Shown: piece by piece, positions 12,748-27,909 of the stretch
How positions within the stretch are numbered: position 1 is the stretch's first letter
Layout of the letters: every line of letters starts with the position of its first letter
Source of the DNA: Adineta ricciae
Lineage: Eukaryota; Rotifera; Eurotatoria; Adinetida; Adinetidae
Direction: 5' to 3'
Assembly: GCA_905250025.1 (NCBI GenBank)
Contig: CAJNOJ010000048.1
Location: 186,001 to 250,000 of the forward strand
DNA: 64,000 nt
The notes under the pieces: generated by a model
Database searches by the model: none
What the model was told of the DNA's origin: nothing
What the model saw: the letters and a program-made list of their open reading frames with translations, nothing else
Position numbers and translations under genes: made by a program

Positions 12748-13329
12748 CATTCGCCTTCCATTTTCATTTTACTTCTCTAGTCTTTCAACATATTGTCACT
12801 CTGCAATCAGCCATAGTAAATCTTCCTACTCGACGATGATTACCTTCTACGGAAATCATTGCGGCCTTAGGTTTCTTTTTAGATGTAACTCTTTGTTTGT
12901 GCTCAATTCACATAGGATAAATTGTATGAGAATCGATGTTCTTGTTCTTCTTCCTCTTTTCTTTATTTTAATGTCTAACATTGAATGAATAAGAATATTC
13001 TATTAAATATAAATCGAATACTTCTCATAGGTAGGCAGAATATGAAATAGTTTTGTTTGTCTCTTTCGCAATATCTGTCTTGATTGGTCGATAGAGTTCG
13101 CCAGTTAAAATCATTCTCATTCGTAACCTCCTCTGAACAACAATTAATTTAGTATAAAAAACAAAATCGGAAATATCAAATTCATGAACAATGTAATGAT
13201 TTTTTGAAAAACGTCTTCAGTTTTTTTCAAACAAAAAACAAACAAACAAACAACTAGAGGCCAACACAACGAATCATTTCACTATGCCTTAGCAGGTTTA
13301 TTTCACTTCTATTCTTCTGAATTAGAATA
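12748..13329. other. intergenic region TBC1D25 / Smad
   Basis: No gene was seen. The right end has a strong pyrimidine tract ending in GAATTAG, 4 nt before the Smad ATG, a probable acceptor. Confidence 0.5.
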
Positions 13330-14935
<1,606 letters not shown>

Positions 14936-15028
14936 GACGACATCGACAAAGAAAACCTTCATCTCATTTGTTTTATTCGCTTTTAGTTTTGTAAATTTGT
15001 CCATTTTATTTAACATAAATATCTTGTG

Positions 15029-15045
15029 GGTGTGTGTGTGTGTGT
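15029..15045. repeat. (GT)n microsatellite
   Basis: About eight GT units between Smad copy A and eL42. Confidence 0.75.
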
Positions 15046-15082
15046 ATATTCATCCATATACATATGTGTGTAAACGTTTAAT

Positions 15083-15094
15083 GAATATTTCTAG
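15083..15094 (+). promoter_or_regulatory. unpaired acceptor before eL42 start
   Basis: AATATTTCTAG ends 14 nt before the ATG at 15109. The gene has no visible upstream exon and lies 173 bp after the Smad stop. It is a candidate trans-splice site or 5'-UTR intron end. Confidence 0.5.
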
Positions 15095-15108
15095 ATCGAA
15101 TTACAATC

Positions 15109-15429
15109 ATGGTCAACGTTCCAAAAACGCGCCGTACATTCTGCAAAGGCAAAAACTGCAAGAAACATACTTTACACAAAGTATCTCAATATAAAAAAGG
15201 CAAAGACAGTGTTCACGTCCAAGGTAAACGTCGTTACGATATGAAACAAAAAGGTTATGGTGGTCAAAAGAAACCCGTGTTTCACAAGAAAGCGAAAACA
15301 ACAAAGAAGATCGTCTTACGTATGGAATGCACGGAATGTAAATTTAAGAAACAATTAGCCATTAAACGCACCAAACACTTCGAATTGGGTGCGGAAAAGA
15401 AGAAGAAAAATCAAGTTATCAGTTATTAA
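15109..15429 (+). CDS. RPL36A: large ribosomal subunit protein eL42
   Basis: A single-exon gene of 106 residues, the exact family length. It begins [20 protein letters not shown] and carries the basic core [37 protein letters not shown] and [12 protein letters not shown]. The four-cysteine zinc site is present (Cys pairs in TFCKGKNC and ECTEC). The residue after GGQKK is Pro, the cycloheximide-sensitive form. It is a cytosolic 60S component near the E site. An AATAAA lies about 140 bp downstream of the stop. It sits between two Smad genes on the same strand. Confidence 0.97.
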   Translation: MVNVPKTRRTFCKGKNCKKHTLHKVSQYKKGKDSVHVQGKRRYDMKQKGYGGQKKPVFHKKAKTTKKIVLRMECTECKFKKQLAIKRTKHFELGAEKKKKNQVISY

Positions 15430-16508
15430 ACAAATTCAACGACAAACAAACAATGATTCTACCATCAAATTTGTTTTGCTTTTGTTTGTTGAACTGGAGA
15501 AATTTGTTTATTTTTATTTCTGTTATCACGAATTGACAACATCACGATTCGTTTAATGAAATACAAAAAAAAACAATAAAATACAAATCCGATATTTGTT
15601 TGTTTTTTTTCTAGATTTTTGTAAACGTGAAGTCCGCACTTTAGATAAGAACGCACTTATCGTTTCGCTTTATTGAGTCTCAGGTTTGTCATAGGAGGAG
15701 AACGAGCTGATTGCAGACGACACGACTGTACGTCCTCTCTATCTTATGCTCTTTCGAGTCAGCCGATTGCTAAAATTAACTTCAAAGTGTTATTTTGTTC
15801 TCAGACGACGAGTTAGTGTCATTTTAGCATCGAGCATGCATGAATTCCTCTGTGAGGTATTGAGTAAAACAACGTACATGCGTAGAAATTAAATTTTACA
15901 TATTTTTTTTCAGAGAAAGCGTCACGGAGGCACGATTTGATTCGTAAATCAAATGTGTGCGCGTTTATAGGGGTGAAACATTCCTGAGTCGGACGATATT
16001 TCCATGGTAAATTCTGACGTTCGTGAAAAGGAAGCCTCTTTAGGATAGATTATACGTTGAAAAACAAGAACATCTGTAAGTTCTAATGTGACCCGGCTAA
16101 GAATAAAAACTGAGCTTTGAACATGTCTCAAAGAGTAAAGAAACGGTAATTATATGAAGATTTCATTGAGGGAGGAAAAAAGAAAGAAAGAAAATTACTA
16201 AGAATAAACGACATCGTCGTATTTTCATGAGTTTCTTTCCTTTTACATGTGTGTTACATCGGTTCAAGAAAATATTGCGCTCGTCGACCAACATAAGAAA
16301 ATCTTTCTTTTTTTAATGATGTTTTTCCTTAGAGCTTTACATGAAGGAGTGCGAGAACAAGAAGATCTTTGTTCTCTTTTCTTCTAACCTTGCGATAAAG
16401 GTATGCGCAGACGAACTACACTTCTCTTCCTGCCGTCGTTTCATCTTGAGAGTTTTCGCTTCTAGATATCTTTTCTGAATGTATTAAAGCAAGTTAACTT
16501 CATTCGAT
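15430..16508. other. intergenic region eL42 / Smad copy B
   Basis: No coding exon was recognised. It contains the eL42 3' end (AATAAA near 15573). At the right edge the pyrimidine tract GTTTTCGCTTCTAG ends at 16465, 43 nt before the next ATG. Confidence 0.5.
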
Positions 16509-18360
<1,852 letters not shown>

Positions 18361-18519
18361 CAATTTTCTACATTCTTACTAACAAACTTGCAAAAAACCG
18401 GTTTTATTTTGTCAATTTCTCTATATTGTTTCTTTTATGTAAATAAGAAATATTATTATTACTACTACTCTTGAAAAAACAATGTCTACATGAATATAAT
18501 TATTTTTGTGATGGTATTT

Positions 18520-18531
18520 ATTTATTTCTAG
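18520..18531 (+). promoter_or_regulatory. unpaired acceptor before FKBP12 start
   Basis: TTTATTTATTTCTAG ends 27 nt before the ATG and 171 bp after the Smad stop. It is a candidate trans-splice acceptor. Confidence 0.5.
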
Positions 18532-18558
18532 ACAAGAAAAACAAATACAAACGACATC

Positions 18559-19057
18559 ATGTCATCGGGATTCAAAGTTGAAACGATTTCCGCCGGAAAT
18601 GGTTTGATATTTATTTGGTTACAATCATAAAATCCATGTCAGTTTCTATTCAGGTCAAAAGCCCCGATCAGGTCAACGAGTATCTGTTCATTACACCGGT
18701 AAATTAGCAGTTCATTTTGGGAAATTTATATCTCCTTCATATTTCATGTAGGAACATTAACAAATGGAAAAAAATTCGATTCATCACGCGATCGTAATAA
18801 ACCATTTGAATTCACTCTTGGCAAAGGTGAAGTCATCAAAGTAAATTGAAAGATTATTCTCGAGTGAAAATCGATCATGGTAAATTGAAATGATTGCATA
18901 GGGATGGGACCAAGGTGTTGCTCAAATGTCCAAAGGTGAACGTGCAACGATCACATGTCCACCAGATTATGCTTATGGCAAAGAAGGTGTTGGCAATGGA
19001 TTGATTCCTGGCAACTCAACCTTGATCTTCGACGTCGAATTACTCGACTTCAAATGA
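18559..19057 (+). CDS. FKBP1A: FKBP12-type peptidyl-prolyl cis-trans isomerase
   Basis: About 108 residues in four exons split by 45-60-nt introns. It starts [15 protein letters not shown] and continues [62 protein letters not shown] and ends [11 protein letters not shown]. The active-site/FK506-pocket residues are all there: Tyr of VHYTG, Phe-Asp of KKFD, Phe of PFEF, Val-Ile and Trp of VIKGWD, and Tyr of DYAYG. It is a cytosolic prolyl isomerase that, in animals, also binds the GS region of TGF-beta type I receptors. That makes its position next to two Smads notable, though this may be chance. Confidence 0.95.
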
Positions 19058-19637
19058 ATGATAAGCATCTTGCTCAATAACTAACAAGCAACTATAGACA
19101 TTTTGATGTAGTGAAGTTGTTCAAACTCCTCGTTTTTCCTTATCCTAGCTTTAACTTTGCCTTTTTATGTCTTTGCTCAATCGTAAAAGATGGTAGTTCC
19201 AAATACATCATGTTTAACATAAGCAGATCGGGCTCTTTTAAATTTTGAAAGATACAGTTCGTTGATTGTGTGATGATTCGTAGTCACTTCATGTTCAAAT
19301 TTGCACTTAACTATCTTAGCGATTACCGTTTGTGTCCTGCTATACATAACGAACAGTTTATGTTTTCAAAAATTGAACTTAAGAATGTCGGTTGTTCTTC
19401 TCTGATATATATTTGCACTTAAACCCATCGTCAATTGGTTCATTCACACATTTATTTTTCGGGCGAACCCTGGATTGATATGTGTACATGTGTGTTGGAG
19501 TGAAAAGGACGACGAGAAGGAAAAATATATCCGATTGTCTGCTCGATGTTTTCGAAGCATTTCCATCTATTCGTTTTCGTGTATATACACATGTATTCCT
19601 TTTCGTGACTTGCTAACGATACAAGCAAGACTTCATC
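19058..19637. other. intergenic region FKBP12 / 3CxxC protein
   Basis: No coding exon was seen. A CTAAC branch-point-like element and an AG (ATACAAG) lie about 13 nt before the next ATG. Confidence 0.45.
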
Positions 19638-20518
19638 ATGCAAAATTTCCAAGCATATCCATTATCTCCGATTAGTAATGGACGACTTCTTGTTGTTGAC
19701 GATAAACAAACATTTCCTCGTTTCACTTCCAATGATTCCGGTATTAGTTTTGGCGATAACGATGAGATCGAAAGCATCTCTTCCGATGAATATGATTTTG
19801 AATTTGATCACAACTCGTCGATCACTATAACAAATGATGGTAAGAGACAGTCCGTCTATGAGTTGTACATTCTCGATTTGTCGTTTTTCGTAGCTCATCT
19901 AGCATCGGCTATTCGTGACGATGACAAGAAATTCTTTTGTGACAACACTGCTTGGGCTTGGCATGGCGAATTCGGTCGATTGATCATGGCTCCGGCTATG
20001 ACATTCAACATTGACTATCGTCTTATGCTATACGATGCCCGTTCGCTATGTCCTCGTGCATTAAATGCACATTATTCTATGATCCGACTAGATAATGCCA
20101 AAGCGCAATTTAAATGCGAAACATGTGAACATTGTTGGACATCCATGAGAGCTCGTTGTTCATTTCATATATCCAAACCACATGAAGGTGGAATCATACT
20201 TTTGAAACTTTTCACTCAACAATGTCAACAGTGCTATTCAACGGTGTACCCATTATGGTACTATGGTAGGAATGAAAGTGGTAATGAAACTTTTGCTAGT
20301 TGACTTTTCTGTTTTCAGATGAAATTTGTCGCGTAATGAAAAATTTAGCATTTATAGTTTTACGGCATTTCCTTCCTCAGTCGATCCAATCGATTGCGTG
20401 GGATTTAACACATGATGGTATAAAACCAGTAAGACGCTTATTACAACGAAAAGGAACAATGCATGGTCAACATAACTCACTCTTATGCGAAGCATGTCAT
20501 CTTGGTTTTTGTTATTAA
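19638..20518 (+). CDS. 3CxxC-type zinc-binding protein (RTP/ZAR1-like)
   Basis: Three exons, about 245 residues. The N-terminal 70 residues are acidic/serine-rich and disordered. After the first intron comes a globular part (FGRLIMAPAMTF). The 3CxxC zinc domain follows: KCETCEHCWTSMRARCSFHI, then LLKLFTQQCQQCYSTVYPLW, and a final CxxC near the C-terminus (HNSLLCEACHLGFCY). The spacing CxxC..W..FH..QxCxxC..CxxC is that of receptor-transporting proteins and ZAR1-type RNA-binding proteins. RTPs aid membrane-protein trafficking and ZAR1 acts in oocyte mRNA control; the sequence does not decide between them. The introns at about 19841-19891 and 20265-20318 are clean GT..AG. Confidence 0.75.
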
Positions 20519-20998
20519 TGAAAATATTTGTACAAATTTACGTAGATCTCGTTTTCTTCTTTTTTTCGACTGTCTCTTTCTCTATGCATATTTATTTATT
20601 TATTTTTATACTCTCTGTACTATTTGCTTATCTTACATTTGATAATCATGATGATGAAATATATTTAAATAGTGGATTAACGTAAGAATCAAACTTGTCT
20701 TTCACAAAACTTCGAATAGCTTTTTGGATAGTTGACATTCGATCGATGTATTGAATACAGATTCTCTATTGTCTTAGTTTCAAATGATATTTGCTCGGTG
20801 TCGTCTTCTATTGTATTTCGTTCTTTTTCCTGTTCTTCGTTTTGTCACGACTACTGACATCTTATTGAATTGAACGAATTTGAAATGAACGAACCAATCA
20901 TGATCATTGTAAATGTTTGCCATTGTCTAATACATTGTTTTCGTCCTTTGACTATCAACTCTCGTATAGATAGATCATTCAACTAAATTCCAAGCAGC
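20519..20998. other. intergenic region upstream of PAK
   Basis: T-rich 3'-UTR-like sequence with no ORF support. An acceptor-like CTCTCGTATAG ends at 20969, 29 nt before the PAK start. Confidence 0.45.
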
Positions 20999-22876
<1,878 letters not shown>

Positions 22877-24004
22877 TGATCAGATAGAGATATTCTATTA
22901 TTTCTTCTCTCTCCTTTTCTATGCATGTGTATTCATTTCATCATCATTCCAAACAATCATACAATTAGATCTTAATTCTGTTTTTGTTCATTGACTTTCT
23001 GTTTTATATAATCAATTATGTGCAATCTTCTTCTTTCTTCTAAAATTCTTTTCATAAAATACACAAGATAGAATTTAAGTTCTACACTACAATCCATGCC
23101 TGCCGTAGTTTACTTTAGCATCACTTGTCGAATATTCATGGAACAGGACGAGATGCGTTAAAACTGCAGGACGCATTTCATGTGCAGTCCAGAATATTGT
23201 CATGTAATGAAATCATCAGTTCATGCTTCTCTGATACTATCCTTACTCACGTTAATACCATTTTTTTTTAAAAATGGATAAAAGTATATAGATCAAGTAA
23301 ATCAAATTTGTCCGAAAGTATCTATATCCGAAGTTTCTTACAAGAGATCATAACACTAAGAGAAACTTTTATTAAAAACCGTAACTATGGAACTAAAATT
23401 AACATGACCATTCAATGAAAATGAAAAATATCTTTTTGTATTATATAAAGTGATCGCCCGATGAGAACGTTGTTTGACTGACATTGTTCAGCAACTCAGA
23501 AAAGTCACAAATATATTAGTCGAATTCTGTTAACAATATTATCTTCATAAGGGGATCAATAAGCATGGTTTTATAACGTTTTCCTTGAAATCACAACTAA
23601 AAGATTTTTCAAGAAAGACAATTGCACCCCTCGCTCTGTACTGATCCGCCCATGCTATCGACCGGTTCAAATTTCATACTGGTACGATGTCAATGTATGT
23701 TTATGGCCTTTTTACATACACGTCGAGTAATGAAAGCAAGAATTTGATTCAAACACGTTTCAACGAAATAAACAATTCAGCAGCAGTTATAAATGGTATT
23801 TTTATGTAATAAATTTCAGAAGAGAAAACCAATCCATAGGTTGAATCCTACGATTTATCAGAGATGACTATTGTATTGCTATAATCGATATGAGTTCTAC
23901 CATGACGGGCGGATCTCGAGGGTGTGTAGGTAAAAAATTACAGACATTCGATCTATTTCTTTTCCTCTATATTCTTCTCATAAAAATAGTACACACGATC
24001 GAGT
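22877..24004. other. convergent 3' intergenic region PAK / CCDC157
   Basis: Both flanking genes end here. The left part is the PAK 3' UTR. A diverged copy of the CCDC157 terminal exon is listed separately (about 23040-23150). The rest shows no convincing gene. Confidence 0.5.
23040..23150 (-). pseudogene. decayed duplicate of the CCDC157 terminal exon
   Basis: Read on the minus strand, this segment aligns by eye over about 70-90 nt with the last coding exon and 3' flank of CCDC157 (about 23970-24080). Shared blocks include TAGAACTTAAATTC versus GCAGAACTTAAACTCG, and a GATGCTAAAG / GATGACAAAC region. The reading frame is not intact. The two copies lie about 920 bp apart in the same orientation, which suggests a local tandem duplication followed by decay. 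Confidence 0.45.
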
Positions 24005-26825
24005 TTAAGTTCTGCAATATAATTTATGCATGTCGTAATTCCGTTTGTCATCAAACGTTGTATTACAATTTGAACATCGATGATTTACATTCAATGCTAG
24101 ATGTTGCGTTTTAGCTGATGAGACATCACGTCGCGCGCTCGATGACCGGTTCGTTCCTGAGCTTGCCGGTCGAGTTTTGTCTGAAAAGGTATAGTACAAC
24201 TTTTCGAATTCGACGTATCAGAATATTTTACTGTGATTTGTCTGCGAAGGACTAGTTAATTTCCGAATATTATTTACATTACGAGATGAACGAGTTACTG
24301 TGGGTGGTCGAGATTCAATGGTAGTGACTAAATTGCTGTAAAAGAAAAGAGAATTCTATAGTATTGTTGCGAAAAAGATAATCCTACGTTGGTTGAACAT
24401 GAACGGCATCTGATAGTTTCGAATGATCGACTCGTTGAGATAACGTTTCTATATTAACATCTGATACAGACTGAATCCATCGACTAACACGAGGATTGTT
24501 TCCAGGTACTGATATCACCGGTCTGCAAAGAGAAAACAGTGAAATAATGTGGTTATCGGTAGTCAAACATACCGAGTTTCTGTAAATGCTTGCTGTTCAA
24601 GAATTTCATTGCTTAATAACCATAATGGTGTTGGTTTGGGTTTCTGAAAGATGACGAAAAGTTTGAATAGTATATAGATAATTTTGAAAAATGTCTCATA
24701 CTGGTTGACGATGTGATTGATCTTGAATTTCTTCTGATATTCTGGATAGATTAGAGCTACGATTTGAGAGCAGAAGATTATCCAAAGAAATTTTGAACGA
24801 ATCATTCTGTTTTCGTAATAAATCAATCTGAACTTCGTTAGAACGCATTTGGTTCTGCATATCATGAATGAGTTCATCCGACACTAAGAACAGAAGTTTA
24901 CCGAGATCAGTTCATAGTGAGCAGTTTGAACTTACTTAGCATTGTTTGTTGTTGATGTTGATTTAGTTCCGACTGTTTCGATAACATTTGCTCACGTTCA
25001 TGTATCTGATGATGAAGTTGTTCGATATTTGCTCTTAGAGAAACAACTTCCTCCAATACATGATTATTCGTTTCTAATAGAGACTTCAATTTGACAGTTT
25101 CACAGGTCGATTCTTGATGTTGTTTTGACATCGTTAAAAGCGCTTTCTGTAATTCATCACGTTGATTTTCTAAATCTATGACTTGTTTTCTAAAATTAAG
25201 AAAATGGTTTCTATGTCTTGGAAGAAATGAAAGAAGTTTTACTTCAATGTCTCACACTCTTGCGATAATTCTTCGTAAGATTTCGTCAATAGTTTTTGTT
25301 TTGATTGATGATTCTATTAGTAAAGAAAAAACAAATGATTTCAAGATTACTTAAAACTTCATTCTCACTTCTTCTTGTCGAATCATGTTTTCAATACGCA
25401 TGCGTTCTTTTTGTAAATCACGATTGCGTTCATCAAGATCACGTTTGACTACGTCTAATTCTGTTTGTAAACGAATACGATCCTGTTCAAATGTTTTTAT
25501 GATTTCGTCGGATTTAATCCGATAATCATTAAGATATATCAATTCGTTTTTCGACGATTCTACAGTCAAATTTTGGAAATATGTTATGCAAACGAGAGAA
25601 TCAATCCTACCTAATGTCTCCAGTTGTTCGCCTTTCAGAAGACATTCCTCATTCAATGTTTTCAGTTGTTGTTCGACATTGAATTTTTCTGTTATTAAAA
25701 CTTTGATTTGTTCATCACAGTTCAATTTATCTTGTTCATGAAGTTTCTTCATTTCATTGATTCTATTATCATACGACTCCTGTAAGATCTTTTTCGATTG
25801 TTTTAATTCGTTGATCGTGTGTTGTAAACGACGATTTGTTTCATTTTGTTGTTTATACAATTTCTCACTGGCGTCTAAATCCGTCTTTGTTTTGTTCAGC
25901 GTGGTATTCAAAGTTTCGACATATTTCGATAGACAGTCAAAGTCCTTCGATTGAAATTCGAACCATTGAATGATATCAGTAGCGGATAACCATTCAGGAA
26001 TGTTTGCTGTTGAGCAACGATGATGGGCAAGCGTTGAGGGCAAATTGTACAAATGACATCGATTTATGATATTATCACCATGATTACGAAGACTTTGTTG
26101 AAGTTGAAAACAAGAAGAACACGGACTGAATGATGTGTCAACGGTTTGACAGTATTTATCGGTCGTCAATGTATTAGAGATCGATGTTACCGGAATAGGT
26201 TTAGATCGTTTATGACGAGACTAAAAATAACGCAGAGATGAATAGAGTAGAGTAGATCTGTCTATCTCCCGACATCATCGGGATCGAACCTCATGCTGCT
26301 GAAGAATTGTAAATAATTGTACTAATTTAGTCCAATATTTCTTTATGACTAGCCCAATACTAAGACAAGTCTGTTGATCGATAGTCGATGATGGATCGAG
26401 AGTATTTGGTAAGATTTTCGTTTGAACTTCGTGTAGGAAGTGCCATGAACCATGAATAACAAGTAGAAGTCTAACAAAAAAAGTGAATGTATTGAAATGA
26501 CATTCTCGGTCATACACTCTATACCTATCAATAATAATTTCAAATAAAATTATGTGTGAAACTTGATTATCAACTTCATTTTTGCCATGTCGATAACGTT
26601 CCAGCAATTCTTTGATATTAACATCAGTTGCTAACTTATCCGGGAATTTCCATGAATGACATCTATATAAAAGAACAAAATCTCCTTACAAATCAAATAA
26701 ATTCTGTTTATTTATCTACTTGATCGAACCAGTTTTACAAATAATATCATAGACAACATTTTGTAAATCATCGATGTCAACATGTAAACTTTCGATACAT
26801 GCTTTGCTTCCTAAAAGATGAGCCA
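24005..26825 (-). CDS. CCDC157: coiled-coil domain-containing protein 157
   Basis: Roughly 770 residues in about eleven exons. The N-terminus is highly diagnostic: MAHLLGSKACIESLHVDIDD, then SWKFPDKLATDVNIKELLER, SHIILFEIIIDRLLLVIHG and CLSIGLVIKKYWTKLVQL, matching the vertebrate protein. The centre is a long coiled coil (LDASEKLYKQQNETNRRLQ and following). The C-terminus has a C2HC-like putative zinc knuckle (CSNCNTTFDDKRNYDMHKLYC). In mammals CCDC157 is Golgi/centrosome-associated and needed for acrosome and sperm-flagellum formation; a ciliary or trafficking role is inferred here. An RFX-type X-box lies 53-65 bp upstream of the ATG, in the region shared with eIF4E. Internal exon limits between 24200 and 25350 are approximate. 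Confidence 0.87.
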
Positions 26826-26877
26826 TTCTGTGTGTAACCTATATGACCAATCGAACAGCCATTTTTATAGTGTAATC

Positions 26878-26890
26878 GTTGCCTAGCAAC
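26878..26890. promoter_or_regulatory. RFX-type X-box with nearby CCAAT
   Basis: GTTGCCTAGCAAC fits the X-box RYYNYY(N1-3)RRNRAC and is nearly palindromic; flanks extend the arms to ATCGTTGC/GCAACGAT. It lies 53 bp from the CCDC157 ATG and 226 bp from the eIF4E ATG. An inverted CCAAT (ATTGG, reading toward CCDC157) follows about 30 bp closer to that gene. RFX factors drive ciliary genes through such sites. Confidence 0.65.
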
Positions 26891-27115
26891 GATCTCTTTT
26901 CAAAATGAAAGAACATCTCGATCGTATAATAAACAAAACTCGTTTCTCCACAAATTTAATGTTAAATTTCGTTAATTTTCCTCTCAAAAATCGATTCACA
27001 CCAAAATCAAACAAAAACATCGACACACTTGAGTGAATCATCTTGTATCGCTGATTATTTTTTTCATATACTGTTTTGTTTTTTCATATTAGAATATAAA
27101 AAAAAAACGTAGACA

Positions 27116-27909
27116 ATGACGAGTACAGCAGCTAATACAAGAGAGTCATCAAATGATACAATCGTTCCCAAAAGTCCATTGGAATGTTCGTGGACATTTT
27201 GGTACTTGAAACCCGATAAACGAACCAGTTGGGAACAGTCATTAATTAAACTGATCGATGTGGGTTTCGTCGAAGACTTCTGGGCAACATTCAATCATTT
27301 AGCAACCCCAGCGAAACTAGCGTCAATGAGAACCAATTCGGATTATTTTTTCTTCAAAAAAGGAAGTAAGTCTTGCGTAAATCCAGTAAGATTTGTACTT
27401 CAACGGTCATTTCATCTTTATTCTAGTTCGTCCAATGTGGGGTAAACTGAATACTTGTTTGTTTTTCTCGATTTGAATATTCATACTCTGATTTTTTTGA
27501 CAGAGGATAAAGCTAACGAAAGAGGTGGTCGATGGTTATTAATGTGTGCCAATCAAGACAACAAACTCGATGACCTATGGTTAGAAACCTTGCTCGGTAT
27601 GATTGGTGACTGCTTTTCCAGCGATTCGTACGTAATCAAGAGAATTCCTTTTCAATGAACCGTTTGCGTTATGCTTTTAGTGATTCTCAACCATTGAGTC
27701 ACTTTGTAACTGGTTGTAACGTGTCCATTCGTAATCGTGGTCATAAAATTGCTCTTTGGTTGTCGGAAGGTCAAAATGAAACCGTCATACGTGAAATCGG
27801 CCGTCGATGGAAATCGATGATCAATCTCTCATCAGACGTTCATATTCAATTCGATTTACACAATGAAAGTGCATCAGGACCGTCGAAGCCAGCACGATAT
27901 GAAGCATAA
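27116..27909 (+). CDS. EIF4E: eukaryotic translation initiation factor 4E
   Basis: A cap-binding protein of about 205 residues in four exons, one a 15-nt microexon (27427-27441). Cap-stacking Trp residues sit in RTSWEQSL and IRPMWEDK, with the cap-contacting Glu following the second Trp. The eIF4G-binding Trp is in VEDFWATFNH. The phosphate-contacting basic patch is in SIRNRGHKIALWLSEG. It starts MTSTAANTRESSNDT, with an unstructured tail before SWTFWYLKPDK. The microexon encodes most of the IRPMW segment, so skipping it (15 nt, in frame) would remove the second cap-stacking Trp. An acceptor-like TTTTTTCATATTAG ends 24 nt before the ATG. It is divergent from CCDC157. Confidence 0.95.

Noticed and set aside
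23890-24114. Plus-strand 74-residue frame
   Set aside because: Lies antisense over the CCDC157 terminal exon, which has family support; no start context.
26270-26300. GGGATCGAACC as the T arm of a second tRNA
   Set aside because: The flanking bases do not pair into a T stem and no anticodon or acceptor stem can be drawn; it lies in CCDC157 sequence.
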